Below are positions 21,067 to 33,919 of a stretch of DNA of 64,000 bases, in pieces. The stretch is from assembly GCA_018398575.1 (NCBI GenBank), contig JAGTXZ010000021.1:2936110-3000109 (forward strand), written 5' to 3'. The notes below the pieces were generated by a model. That model saw only the letters and a program-made list of their open reading frames with translations. It had not been told where the DNA came from and did not search any database. The translations under genes were made by a program, and so were the position numbers. The DNA is from Ampelomyces quisqualis (lineage: Eukaryota > Ascomycota > Dothideomycetes > Pleosporales > Phaeosphaeriaceae). Numbering within the stretch: the first letter of the stretch is position 1; each line of letters starts with the position of its first letter.

Positions 21067-24000
21067 TACCCTCTAGATTAGGTAAACTTGTTAGCTTGCC
21101 TAATCTATTTAGTAGAGTAGAAGTAGTAATTAAGGTAAACAGCAATACTACTCTATATTGTAAGCGTTGCGTTGCTTAATTTATTAGCTTAAACGTAAGT
21201 TATTAGCGCATAAATTCCTAATTATTTACTATATATATAATTAAATTTAATATTAGTATTGTTTGCTTATAATTATAACCTACGTTATCTTAACTTAGTC
21301 TTGTGTAAAAGTCTTGTTACTTGTAAGTAGGTAGTCTTATATTATAGAAGCAAACAGACTATTAGTGTAGGTTTACCTGTAGGCTAAGCTTTAATTTAGA
21401 GCGTTTGCTATTACCTAGCCTATTAGCTAGGTAAAAGGCAGTCTATTTATATGTATTGTTATAGAGTAAGATTACGCAACTAGGTAAGAAAGCAGTAGGT
21501 AGGCTTGTTGCCTAGTAGTTGCGTTACTTAGGTATAAGAAGCCTACCTGCTCTTTTATTCTTATACTCTAGGGTATTAATTAACTTATTAATTAACTTAT
21601 TAACTAGCTATCTATTTACTTATTCTTTTAGTTATCTACTTTATTAACTACTTACTTAATCTCCTCTATTATAGTAAGTTTTTCTGCTCTTAATCTAGTC
21701 TATTGCTAACTTAGGTAGCTGCTTAAGAAGAATCCTACTGTTGTAGTTAACAAGATAGCCTACGCGCGCGCCTATAAGAAGAACGCTGCTGCTGCTACTG
21801 CGCCTGCTATTAAGAGTAAGGCTAATAATTTAAATCTACTACACTAATTCTAGTGCAAGACTAAGTAGCGCAATCTCTTGCCTAAGAGCAGAGCAGTCTC
21901 TAGCAAAGAAACTGTTAGAGTTAAAAAGAGAAAGCTTTACTCTAGTTTGTGCTTACGCTACGCCTCTTAGTTTACTAACAAGTAAGGTAACAGCTACTAC
22001 TATAGCAGAGCTAGATTAACAATAAGTAAGTATTATACAGCTTACTTAAACTATTTTTACGTTAAGATATAGGTTACTCTAGTTACTATTAATAATATGT
22101 TTACTAATACAAGTAGTCTAGGCAATCTGCGTAAGCAGGCTATGCAAATTATTATTAGCGTGTTTAAGAAAACTATTAAGGTTAGTTTTAAAGATTATTT
22201 AATCTTAGAAAATAGCTAATTTGTTTATAGAAGCTAGAGAAGGCTTGCGCGTAGCTTAACTAGTAGCTTAAGGCTATAAAAGCTATATAGCAGGCTTAGA
22301 GTGTTCTAGCTCCTAGTAGTTTTAGGGCAAGCTTAAGCTATATTAATCTAACTTTTAGCTTACTAGGTGCTAAGCCTGCGCGTGCTGCTTAGGGCTTTAG
22401 AGAATATAAGTTTAGTAGAGCATTAGGCAAGTTTGTAGCTTAGGCTCTATTTACGCTAAGTAGGTAGTAGTTGTTATTTAGTTACTAGCGCTGCAGCTCT
22501 TTTCTGCCTAACGCTCTGCTACTTAAGGAGTAGCTTTAGGCTGCTTAGACTATAATGCCTAAGCGTTAAGAGCTAGCGTAGGATTAGCTGTTATCTTCTT
22601 TACCTAAGGCTATAGGAATAGTTAGAGATTTACTAACTCTAAGCTATAGATTAAGGGCTTTAGGTCTCTTAATTGCTAAGCGTTATACTTAGGCTTACAA
22701 GATAATTAATAAGGTCTTTAACTTTATAGAGATAAGTTTCTAAATAGTTTTGCTTATAATTTAGTGTTAGTAGTCTTAGTTTTTGCGTGTTTGCTCTACT
22801 TAGATTCTGTAGTAATCTTAAGCTTTAAGAGCAAGCAAATTAATTAGTAGATAGAAAAGTAAAAATTAATCTTTGTATTTTCTAAATTATTGCTTTGTAA
22901 GTAACTTGCTTATGTCCTTAAAGTTAAGAAGCTACTTAAACTTAAGGAATTGTTAATAGGTAAGGTTCTTAGTAAGACTATTAGCTAGCATTAATTTATA
23001 TTCTAGATAAAATACTTAGAATAATTCTTTTAAGTGCTCTTACCTAAGCCACATATTCTAAATGTTAACATACCTAAGCTTTGTAGATATCTACTTATTT
23101 TTCCTTATAACTAGCTAGATAGTCTGCTAATTATTACACTAGATATTCTATAGATCTTCTAGATTAAGCGTAAGCTCCTTAAAGAACTAGCTAAGCGCTA
23201 TAGATTCTTTTGCAGCATATTCTAGAGCAAGTAGCTTAGCTTCTATAGTTAAGGTAGTAACTAATCCTTGTCTAGCAGCTTTCTAAGAAATTGCTTCTCT
23301 AAACAGGATAGCTATATAACTATGTAAAGAACGCCTAGTTAATTTATTGTTAGCAAAGGAGGTGTCTCTATAGATAGTTAGTTTTAGACTATTAAAATCT
23401 CTATACTTAATCAAATTAAACCTTGTTTAATAGAGATACATAATTACCTGTTCTACAGCTTTAATATGCTTATCTAAAGAATTAGTTAAGAAATAGAAAA
23501 GCTTTAAGACTGTATAGGCTATATCTAGGCAGATTATAATTACAGTGTAGAGGACTAATCTAACTCTTTCTTCATAGGCCTTAATTTCTTACTTACTAGC
23601 TTCTCTAGTGTTCTTGTAGAGCTCCTTAGATAGCAATAGTGTTAGAGGGAATAATCTATTGTATAGTCTAAATTTCTTAGTAATCTTATTAATATAGGCG
23701 TTATAGACTAGAGTAATTGATTAGTCTAATCTGTTTTAGATAACTCTAATCCTAAGGAACTATTTAACTGGTTCTTAATCTTAGATTTTATATTTGCTAA
23801 TAATCTTAGACTATAGATCCTTAGCTTTAAGCTTATAATTCTTGTAGTAAATAAGCAGAATATTATTAATGTAGAACAGAACAAAGATTGTTTAATCCTA
23901 AGTAAAAAAAAGGCAGAGTTCTTCTTTAGACGCAAGTAGTCCTATCTTGTGCAGTAATCTTAAGAATTCCTTATACTAAAGTAATAGAGATTCTTTAAGC

Positions 24001-27000
24001 CTGTAGAGCGCTTAGTTAAGCCTTACACAAAGCCTAGCTTTCTTAAATCTATCTAGTAGATTACAGAACACTAGATTGTTAGCTGTAATTAAGGCGTTAA
24101 GAAACGCTCTAACTACGTTATATTGTATAATTTCTAGATTAAACTAGGCTGCAATAGCTATAGCAATCCTAAAAGACTTAGCTATAAGTGTAGTAGCGTA
24201 TGTAGTAAGTAAAGAGTCTTTCTTCTAGAAATCTTCTCTTACTAGAAGCCTAGCCTTACACTTTAGAAAGTAACTGTCTTAATTAAACTTATATACCTAG
24301 ACCTATTTTAATAGAATTAGTTAATCCTTAGACTTGTACTTTAGAATCTCTTTTTAGGTACCTTTCTTGTGTAGCTAATTAATTTCCTTAAGAGAAGCAT
24401 CTAACAACAGGCTTTTTATTAGATGTTAAAGCATCTGCTTCTATGTATTAGGCAGCTTAGGCATGTTATCTCTATAAGCACGCTTCTTAACTACTTAGTA
24501 ATTTTAATTACTTAGCATAGCTGTTATAATTATAGCGTTAAGTATTTTATAACTAGAGCGCTTAGTCTAGGCTTCTACAAGGCCTAGTAGAAAAGTGTTC
24601 TTAGAATTGTTCTTCTAGTAATCTATAAATAGATCTGCAATTAATATATTAACACTTCTACCTCCTATCTAATTGTTGTAATCTTTTTTGCAGTAAAGTA
24701 GTATATATTAACTTAGTAGTTTATTAATCTCAGAAGCTACTTCTTATAGTTAATAACTTAATTGTATAAGAGGATTTGCTAATTCTGCTTTGTCTAGGGC
24801 TCTAGAGTTACTACTTTTAGGTTAAGTAGCAGGGAAGGAAAAGGCTAACTGCCTATCCTGTTAGAAACCTATCTAATCCTTAGATACTAACAGGCTAGCT
24901 CTTTTAGAACCTAGCAATAGTCCTTAGCTATTAGATCCTACGCGCTTAATAAGCTTAATACTAGATAACCTATCTAGTTTTAGAGTTGCTTCTAGAGTAA
25001 CAAGCCTAGTATATTTACTTTAGTCTAAAAGAATTCCTAAATACTTGCTAGCCTTGCTAGCACTCCTCTTAGCTTCTGCTTCCTCTCCTTTGTAATTATA
25101 AGATTAGCTAGTCTCTGTAATTCTTAGGATTAGATGCTTACCTCTAAGCTGTTGCTTAGTAACCTTAGTAATTTCCTAGCTTAGTTAATCCTGTAGAATA
25201 GGCAAGTTAATATTCTGCCTAGAATTATTAAGTTTACTATTATGTAGAATATCTATAATCTTAAGCGCCTACTCTTTAAGTATCTTATTTTCCTAGTTAC
25301 TAGGATAGAACGTAGATTTATTAAAGGTAACGTCCCTTAATGCAATTACTTAATTAATAGATAGAACTTATATATAATAGATATTAGAGGCTTAATAGCC
25401 TACTAGATATCTAATATAGCTGCAAGGGTTAACTTTAAACTTTTGCTTGTTCTTACCTGCTGCTTAGTCGCGATTAAGAAGATACGCTCTGCAGGTATAG
25501 GCATAAATACTACTCTAATTTAGGCGTAAGTTAGCAGTCCTGTGCCTAGTAATTGCTAGCTTGTACTATTAAAAATATTGCCTAAACTAGGCGTGCAGGA
25601 CCTTATTTAGGGATTAAAAACTATAGATTTTTAATAGGCTTATACTGTATAAGTAGGCAGCCGCATCTATAATATATAGCTAGAGCTTAGTTAGAAGATT
25701 TGCACCTGTGCGCATCTTAATTAATTTTGTAATTAGCTCCTAACCTACTTACTTAGCTAATCTATTTGGCTAATACGTGTATAGTAGTAGGCGTAGTATT
25801 TTAATCCTTTCTTAATCTGCCTACTTCTTATACTGCAAACGCCCTCTCTAAGGCAGAGTTGTAGTGTTATTATCTTAATAGATTTCTACAATTTTTAGAT
25901 TAAATTTGTTCCTAACCTAGGCTGTAAATTAGCAAATTACTCTTATAATCTTAATTAACGTCTTGTTATAAAGGTTATAGTTAAAAAGCTTACCTAAGTA
26001 GTCTTTCTTAATAATTAAGGACTATTCTTTATAAAGCCTTCTAGTTAGCATGTTAAATAGATCCTAAGAGACTTAATAGAATAGTTATAGTAATCTTTCT
26101 CTTAGCTGCTGTAAGACTACTTAAGCTGCATAAGTAACTAAGCAGTCCTAACAATTAATCCTTTTAGTCCTATTTATCTTAACGTTTTAGGCTAACTAGG
26201 CAAGAGCCTAGAGTGCTTGCTAGTCTAGGTAGCTTAATCTTTTGTGCTATAGATCCTTATTATTACTTCTTAAGTAATTAATATTAGATTAATGTAACGT
26301 GTGCAGGATTAGTAGTTATAGAACATAGCGTGTAACCTAGTTGTATTTAATAAACAAGAGGTTTTAGGCCATATAAAGCTTGTGTATAATAACGTTCTAC
26401 TTGTATAATCTAAACTAAAGAGTGCTATCTAATCTACTATGCTATATACCTGCTTGCTTAAGTAGTGCTGCAGATACAATATTTATATAAAATCTATCTA
26501 CAACTTTAACCTTCTTAAGCTTTAGGTCTCTAGTATAAGGACTATCTAGACTGTGTAAGACGTTCTTAATTACTTAATTACTATACCTAGTTACAGGAAG
26601 TAACTATGTTCTAGCTTTAACTCTTTCTTTAGAGTAGGTAAGACTAAACGTTCCTAAAACAAGAAGTAACTAATTATTAACTAAGTGCACTACACCTGCC
26701 CTATTATAAATAGTGCTTCTTAAAAGTAGATAGGTTATAAACGTAGTTGTGTACACTCTAAAGTCTAGATTAGTAACATTAGGTTCTTAATTAAGAGTAG
26801 TTAGGTTAATTAATGCTTCTACAACATCTTCTAAGTATGTTACTGCCTTAGTTCTAGAAGTTAACTAGTTAGCTGTAATAGGTAGCGTCTAACTAGCTTT
26901 CTTAATCTTGTTATTAAGTGCGGCCTACTTAGTAGTATTAAGCTACTTAAGAACCTTCTTTTAGTTAAAATTAGAGATCTTAATTAGTACTTTTTCTAGT

Positions 27001-28176
27001 AGAGCTAATCTAGTAATTGTAGTCTTTAGTTAAAGACAATCTATTAGGTCCTATTTGTGCTTCTTATTATTCTTGCAGAAGTAAGATTTTAGCTTTAAAT
27101 TGTCTTTGCCTTTATTCTTTAGATTAGAGTCCTTGTTTTCTAAGTTCTTAATATTTCTAAGGGTTGCAAAGGCTAAATAGAACTTTCCTTTAGTAGTAAG
27201 AACTGCTTGTTCCTAAAGTATAAGAGAAAAGATCTTAGCTAGATTATATATAGTTATAGCTGGTTAACTAAGAGCTGCATCTTTAATAATATCCTAACGC
27301 ATTAATTTAGCCTAGTTAGGAGCAATCCTAGTAGATAGGGCGTTTAGAAAGTTAGTAAGAGCAAGTAATCTTTCTATCTCTGTAACTTAAAACGCTTAAG
27401 CCTTGCTATAGATTACCTACTATTTGTTAAACTATTTATCTAAAGTAATTCTACTGTGCCTAGCCTTTTTAAGATAAGCTTAATACTGCTGCCTAACTAG
27501 GTGCATAGTATTATTGTCTGTTAGAGCTAGGTTATACTTAAGAATCCTAATTAAGGCTTAGAGCGTTGTTTCTAAAGAGTTTAGCATTTTAATTGCTGCA
27601 GGTGCTATTAGATCCTTAGCTACAGTTTAACTAATCTATTTCTAGACGTTGCTAAGTTTAGCTGCTTGCCTAGTCTATTTTAACGTATTAACTTTGTATT
27701 GGTAAACGTCTTCTTTGTAACTGCTAGAGGCAAGTTTGTAGGCAGCTAGCTTTAGATTATATTAATTAAAAGCTTTATCGCACATTTGCGTGTCTAGATT
27801 AGTAGCTCTAGGCAGTAAAGCTAAGACTAGTTAGCTTAGAGCAGAAAGAAGCTTAGAGTACTTAGGTTCCTAATTGTTAATTAGGAGCACTGTGTAGCTG
27901 TCTAGGTTAATCTAATTCTAGACTCCTTTATTGCAAGCATAAAGCTAGAGTTAGGCAAACTAGTACAGCTAGTCTAACTAACTGTTTAAAAGAACGTTAG
28001 GGCTAATCTTGTTATTAGAATAGAAGTCTATAATTAGCGACTAGTTGGTTTGAGGAGAGTATTTAAAAGAGAGTTTTAAGAAGTTTAAGAGTAATTGTTA
28101 ATCTAGGTAGTACCTTAGTAATATAAGGTGCGCAGAAAGAATTAACACTACAGTCTTATAACGCTAGGCTTATAAC

Positions 28177-28395
28177 TGTAGGAGCTAAGCAATACTATAG
28201 ATTAAATTGTTGTAAGTAAAAAGAATTGTATTACTTCTTCTATACTATATAAGAGTTGATTAGATTAAATACACTAAGCTAAGAGACAGCTTAATTAGTT
28301 AGTCTAATCCTAAAAGTATTCTTACTTCCTTAGTAACATGCTTAGGTATTATACGTAACAATCTCGTAATCTACAAATTTACATACTCTGTTACA
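28177..28395 (-). repeat. 5' LTR of the copia element
   Basis: 219 bp with intact TG..CA ends (TGTAGGAGC .. CTGTTACA), followed by target duplication GAGTT at 28,396-28,400. Because the element is on the minus strand this copy carries the promoter. The sequence just inside it (minus strand GTTATAAGCC) would be the primer-binding site, but RIP prevents naming the tRNA. Confidence 0.92.
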
Positions 28396-28831
28396 GAGTT
28401 AAGTATAGAAAGAGTAGAGTAGAGTAAGAGTTATATAGAAGCTAGAGTAGAGTTTAAGTTAGGTTTCTATAGACCTTAGGTAGGGTTTAGGTTATAGTTA
28501 CACAGATCTTAGGTAGAGGTTAGGTTAAGGTACACTATTAGGTACACTGTTTTAAACTAAGTTAAAGACCTTTAATAACTTAAGTTAAGACTAAGAAGTT
28601 AGTTAAAAAAAGAAATTTTTTCCTAGCCTCTAAGCTAGCTCCTATTACGTTAGACTCTAACCTAAACCTATTTTTAATTAACCTCTACCTAATTCCTAAC
28701 TTTCTTTTTATGTTAAATCTATAGGTAGAGGTTAGGTTAGGTATAGAGTCTTACGTAAAGATACTCTACTCTAACTTAACCTCTAACTATTTACTACTGT
28801 AGCTAAGTTTCTATATATTATAATTATAACC
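28396..28831. other. Inverted-repeat-rich spacer between copia and solo LTR
   Basis: About 435 bp without coding capacity. AGAGTAGAGTAGAGTAAGAG near 28,408 is matched in inverted form by CTCTACTCTAACTTAACCTC near 28,765-28,795. Internally TTAGGTAGAGGTTAGGTTA-like and TAACCTCTACCTAATT segments are also inverted. This could be a fold-back element that was the landing site of the copia insertion. Confidence 0.4.
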
Positions 28832-29049
28832 TATAGAAGCTAAGTAATACTATAGATTAGATTGTTATAAGTAAAAAGATTATATTACTTGTTCTATACT
28901 ATGTTAAGATAGATTAGATTAAATACACTAAGCTAAGAAACAGCTTAATTAGTAAGTCTAGTTCTAAATAGACTCTTATCTTATTAGTAACATACTTAGG
29001 TATTATACCTAACTACTCTGTAATCTACTAATTTATATACTCTGTTATA
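28832..29049 (-). repeat. Solo LTR of the same copia family
   Basis: 218 bp aligning with both copia LTRs along its whole length (TATAGAAGCTAAGTAATAC .. CTCTGTTATA). It is flanked by TAACC on the left and CAACC on the right, which are the same target duplication with one C-to-T change in a CA context. No internal element is present, so this is the product of LTR-LTR recombination. Confidence 0.85.
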
Positions 29050-31340
29050 CAACCTAAACGCATTTCTCTTCTATCTTACTTAGATTAATATAGTAGCTTT
29101 TTTAATATATCTATCTCTTTCTTCTTATTTAAGATTAATAAGTCTACTTTACCTAAGCTTAATTCTATAGAGCTAAACTTCTATAAGTAGTACTTAGCCT
29201 AGAATACTATATTTAACTACGCTAGGCTATTAAAAATTACTATTGGTAAAAAGATAAGGCCTATAGTTAATACAAAACTTTAAAATATCTAGAAAGCTAA
29301 AGATATAGAGAGAATAGTTCTTCTTTTCTTATCTATTTACACTAACTATATAGTTAGTATTACTTCTTGTAATATAGCTAATTAGGTATAGAAATACCTT
29401 ACAAACTACTATAATTAAGATGCTAGTAATAAATTTATATAACTCTTCTATAACATTACTAGCCTTTAAGACTATGTTAGTAATAATCTAAGAGTATACC
29501 TTAATAAACTTTATAAACTATAGGTATAGATATAGAAGTATTATATAACCTTAATATATTTAGTAGTAAAAGCTATAAAAGCTATATTTAAGAATAATAA
29601 TATAAAAGGCCTATTCTCTCTAGTCTTACTACCTAATACTATAGACTATATAGTTAATAATATAAGCACTAAGAAAGTTACTTTCCTTCTAAATATTTAG
29701 CCTAGAATACTTAATATTATAGACTTTTTCTAGCTAACTATACGCGCGTTAGCTTAATTCTTTACAAAGAAGTTAAACTTCTTATCTATATTATACACTA
29801 ACACTTATAAATCTAAAAAAAGTCTAGAATATATATAGTGTATAATAGACAACTTTATATTTCTAGATTACTTCTATACTACTTGCTAACAACTTAAGTT
29901 ATAAAAAGAGGCCTAGAATTTATTCTTAAAGTCTAAACTCCTATGTAACAAGCAAAGGTTAAATAATACTACTAGTTAGGCTATAGTAATTAAAAAAAGC
30001 TTTGTTAATAATAGAAAATCTTTAGAAGCTCTAATATTTAGTATCTAGCTTAAAAAATGTAAATAGTAACTCTATAAGATAAGTATTATTTCTTTTTTAG
30101 CGTTAGAGTAAACGTTAACTAGTATATCTACTATATAGTTATTTAACCTAGGTACTTAACGCTATATATCTAGTTGTATTAATAACTTTTCTTCTATCTT
30201 ACTAATAAGTAGAACTATTATAGTAAAGTAATATAGGAAGTAAGCTAAAAGAAGACTTAGAGTATAGCTAAGAAGTATATATAAGAAATAGTAGCTAAAG
30301 AGCTATTAGAGGATAATACTAACGCAACACATACCTAATAATAATATATTTAACTCTATACTAAATCTAATAGACCTTAGAAGTTAATAATACTCTACTG
30401 TATATAGTTACTAATTATAACTCTAAATTTCTATTAGCCTAGGCCTTAGAAAGCTACGCACCTACGCATATACCTACGCTCTTCTATAGTTCTTATAATC
30501 TAGAAATTAAAGAAACGTAATAGTCTAACAAGTATTAAGTAAGTTACTATAGTTATCTCTAGAATATAATTAGTATCTATTCTAAAGATATAGCGCTAGT
30601 ACTTTAAACTAGAGAGTAGAGATAATCTAGAGTAACGCCTATCTAAAGATTCTAAATAAACGTCTATTAGAATTAACATTAGAAAAGAAATTAAGAAGAC
30701 TCTAAAAAGTAGAATAATAGCTAAAGAAGTAAGATGCAACCTATAGCTAAAGTAGTATTAGGCTAAGTAAAAGTATAAAGTAATTACGCTCTACTAAGTA
30801 TATAGCCTACTAAAGAAATTCTAGAGTATAGATAGTAGAAGTAACTAAGAGTTAATAGAGAAAGATATTAAAGTAAGTAGTTAGGTAGAAGATAAAGAAA
30901 ATAATTACTTAGGTAGTAAGTATAAAGAAATCTAAAAAGAGATTATTAAACTTTATAATAGAAGCCTTATTAGATATTAGAAAAGTTTAGGACTTTAGTA
31001 TTTTAGCAATCCTATCTAAAGTAGTAACCTTAGTTCTAGTCTTTTAGGCTGTTACTCTCTTCTAGTTTATTTAGATAAGCTTTAACTACTATTTAGGTAG
31101 CTTATAAAAGTAACGCAGAGATAACACAAAACTACCTAATAGTATACTTAGCTATTAACGCCTTAAGTACCCTAATAGACAATAAGCCTTACTACTATTA
31201 ACTTCTTTAAAATTAATAATAGAAGCTAGCGCTAATATAAATAGTGTACTAGAAGAATTAACTAAACGTATGTTAGAAAAGTATACTAGGCGTAAAAGTA
31301 TAGGCTAAGATAACTTAATATTAAAAACTCTTAAGATACT
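29050..31340. other. RIP-decayed sequence, family not identified
   Basis: About 2.3 kb of TA-rich sequence. Parts of the plus strand read as Lys/Arg-rich peptide broken by TAA/TAG (for example around 29,700-30,000 and 30,600-30,950), but I could not keep one frame through the block or match a domain. It is probably another decayed coding element. Confidence 0.4.
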
Positions 31341-33780
31341 AGTTATACAGATGCTATAGCATAGAGCTATTAGTTATGCAGTAATACGCTTGTACTATTA
31401 CAACACTACTCTAGCTGCTATACGCGTAGAACGCGCACAGCTGCCCTAGCGTCTTAACAGCGCTACACTAGCGTAGACCTAGTGTATTCTAGTTACAAGA
31501 ACACGTGTCTAGTTATAGCTACAAAAGAGTAGTTCTGCACTAGAGTTGTAGAATAAGAATTAACTTACTTCTATCTACACTACTATTGTTATCTTATAAC
31601 TTTACTACTATACAAACCTCTTATAGTTTTAATTCCTCTACCTTGTAAAAGAAAAGCAGCCTAGTTACCTAATAATAATAGATTAAGATCTATCTCTAAG
31701 CCTACTAGCTAATCTACTAAGAGAAAACACCTCTAATAAAAAAACAATAAGTAGTCTAGGTAAACGCTTAGCACAGCTAAAGCGCTAGCGCTAAGAACTT
31801 AAGAAGTAAGCTAAGATCTAGAATCTAGAGAAAGAAGTACGCTAATAGGAGCAATTACTAGCAGGTAAATAGTCTCTTCTAACTTCTAAACAGCCTTTAG
31901 GCGCTTCTAATAAAGTAGAACTAACCTCTCTTAGTAGACGCGATATGTTTCTACTAGCGCAACATAATATTCTTTCTACTTAATTAGATTAAGAGCCCTA
32001 TAAATAGAAAGCTCTAAGTTACTATATAGTATTAAAAAGTAGTCTAAAAAGATAGCTAAATAGTAAACAAATTCGCAGCCTATCTATTAACATTAGAAAA
32101 TTAGGTAAACTTCTCTTTTAAGCAGAAACACTTAGTAATACACTTGTATAGTAAACTCTGCCTAGAGATTAGAGTAGCTCTCTCTAACTATACTAAGTTC
32201 TCTACTACCTACAGAGAACTTGTTAAACGCGCTGTAACGCTTAAGAACAACTTATACTATAGTAGTAGTATACTATTACTATACTATTGCATATACAAAA
32301 CGCCTAGTATAGGTAAAACTTTGCAATCTAAACCTAACACAACAGCTTTATAACGTTATGTTACTAGTACTATAAACCTAAGCCCTAAGCTAACTAACGC
32401 CTACTACTATTACAGTAAAATAGGCTATTAGGCTAGAGAGTATAGATTAAGGCTTAATAGCTTCTTTTCTGTTACTAGCTTAAACTTAATACAAATAAAA
32501 AACAAGAAGGCCTAAGAAGACTTTCTTTCTTAATAGCCTAAGTTCTATTATAATAGAAAAATTATATTAAAGTACTTAGAACGCTGTGTAACAATAGCGC
32601 TATGCAGCCTATACAAATACTAATTAACTGCAGTGCAGAACTTAGCATAATTAACAAGAAAGTTACCTTACTTAAGAATCTCTCTTAGATTAATAGCGTA
32701 GTGCTGCTAACTATCTACTTACCTTACTCTAGTATAGTACCTAGCTTTTATACTTATTAGGCCTATCTAACAATAAAGAATAACTAGAGCGTTACTAAGT
32801 CTTTTACTACTATTCTATACAGAATTGCTAACGTAGCTTAACCTGTTATTTTAGAGTTACTAAGCCTAAAAGAAGAACGTATTGTTATTAACTACAAGTT
32901 AAAGTAGTAGTGCTACAAGCTTAACACTAATACAATAAGAGTTAAAGACGCTAAAACCTTTATAGAATTTCTCTATAACAAGCTAAGCGTGTACGCAGTC
33001 TTAGTAGGTAGCCTATAATTCTCTTCTACTAAATACCTATTATAGCCTACTAAACTTAAGGACTTTAAAGACGTTGTAAATAGTAACGCTGCTAACGTGC
33101 TACTGCAGCACTATAGAAGCAACTACGCTATTAAGCTAAAAGAAAAAGCTATAGCTCTATATAGGCTGCTCTATAACCTCTTACTAAAGAAGCTAAGTAT
33201 ACTACGCGACTACTTAGTAACAGCATAGAGCTTAGGCTAGATCTAAGAAAGTATAAGCTTAGCAGAAGCACCTATTCTATTTATGCTTTAAAAGAATAGA
33301 ACGTTATACCTTTACGTAGACTATTAAGGCCTTAACTAAGTTACTAAGAAGAATAAATTAGCTCTACTCTTAATTAAAGAGACTTTTAATTAGCTCTGTA
33401 GATTAGTAAAGTTTACTAAGCTTAATCTTAAGAACGCGTATTACTAGATTAGAATCTAGTAAAGTAATAAGTAGAAGACAGCGTTTTGCATATAATATAG
33501 CTATTTTAAGTATATAGTTATGCCTTTTAGGCTAACTAATGTGCCTACTACGTTCTAAGGGTATATTAATAGAGCCTTAGCCTTATATTTAGATATCTTT
33601 TACGTTATCTATCTTACTAATATCTTAATCTTTGCTTAAAAAAAAGGATTATTAACAACAAGTAATAAAAGTACTTGCTAAGCTAAGAGAATATAGCCTT
33701 TTTGTTAACTTAAAGAAGTATACCTTTGCTACTAACTAAGTTAAGTTCTTAAGGTTTATTATACGCCTAACCTCTAGGAC
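31340..33780 (+). mobile_element. Partial Ty3/gypsy retrotransposon, RIP-inactivated
   Basis: The plus strand reads gag then pol. A gag fragment at 32,144-32,353 contains RVALSNYTKFSTTYREL and LVKRAVTLKNNLYY, typical of fungal gypsy capsids. A CX2CX4HX4C knuckle follows at 32,402-32,443. Reverse transcriptase runs from about 33,270: YVDY.GLN.VTKKNKLALLL, a K-TAFCI segment, MPFRLTNVPTTF (MPFGLTNAPATF type) at 33,520, and VIYLTNILIFA, where the YLDDILIF box has lost both Asp codons. A frameshift at the A-run near 33,645 moves RT into another frame (KVLAKLREYSLFVNLKK). The element stops in RT at about 33,780 where an ACTAG-repeat cluster begins; RNase H, integrase and a right LTR were not found. 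The left boundary is approximate. Confidence 0.8.
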
Positions 33781-33784
33781 TATT

Positions 33785-33905
33785 GCATTTTGCTAGTTAC
33801 TGCACTTTACTAGTTAACTAGCACTGTACTAGTTACTACACTTTACTAGTTAACTAGTACTATGCTAGTTACTACTCTTACTAGCTAACTAGCATTGTGC
33901 TAGTT
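33785..33905. repeat. ACTAG palindrome cluster 1
   Basis: At least six spaced copies of a word close to TAACTAGCACTGTACTAGTT occur within 120 bp, alternating with short spacers. The word is nearly self-complementary (AACTAG..CTAGTT). Related clusters occur at 35,840-35,900 and 47,190-47,295. It abuts the broken end of the gypsy RT, so it may be the end of a later insertion. Confidence 0.6.
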
Positions 33906-33919
33906 ATTCTACCTCTACT

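Larger units (their letters stand above)
20848..28395 (-). mobile_element. Complete Ty1/copia LTR retrotransposon, RIP-inactivated
   Basis: A 7,548-bp element flanked by the 5-bp target duplication GAGTT (20,843-20,847 and 28,396-28,400). Both LTRs are 219 bp. Coding is on the minus strand, so the right LTR is the 5' LTR. Reverse transcriptase is readable at about 23,940-23,640: the YVDD box has become YINN, followed by an ILLIYYKNYKLKAKDL-like segment and a decayed K-W-F-L-G-I-R motif. RNase H follows at about 23,430-23,200 (SFANNKLTRRSLHSYIAIL, then a TEAELLAL-like motif). RT before RNase H with this motif set is the copia type. Upstream gag and integrase were not resolved. A purine-rich AGAGGGTA abuts the 3' LTR as expected for a polypurine tract. 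Many in-frame TAA/TAG stops make it non-autonomous. Confidence 0.9.

Noticed and set aside
29050..31340. Starship captain (DUF3435 tyrosine recombinase) relic
   Set aside because: Some basic peptide can be read, but I found none of the expected motifs and the phase was not constant.
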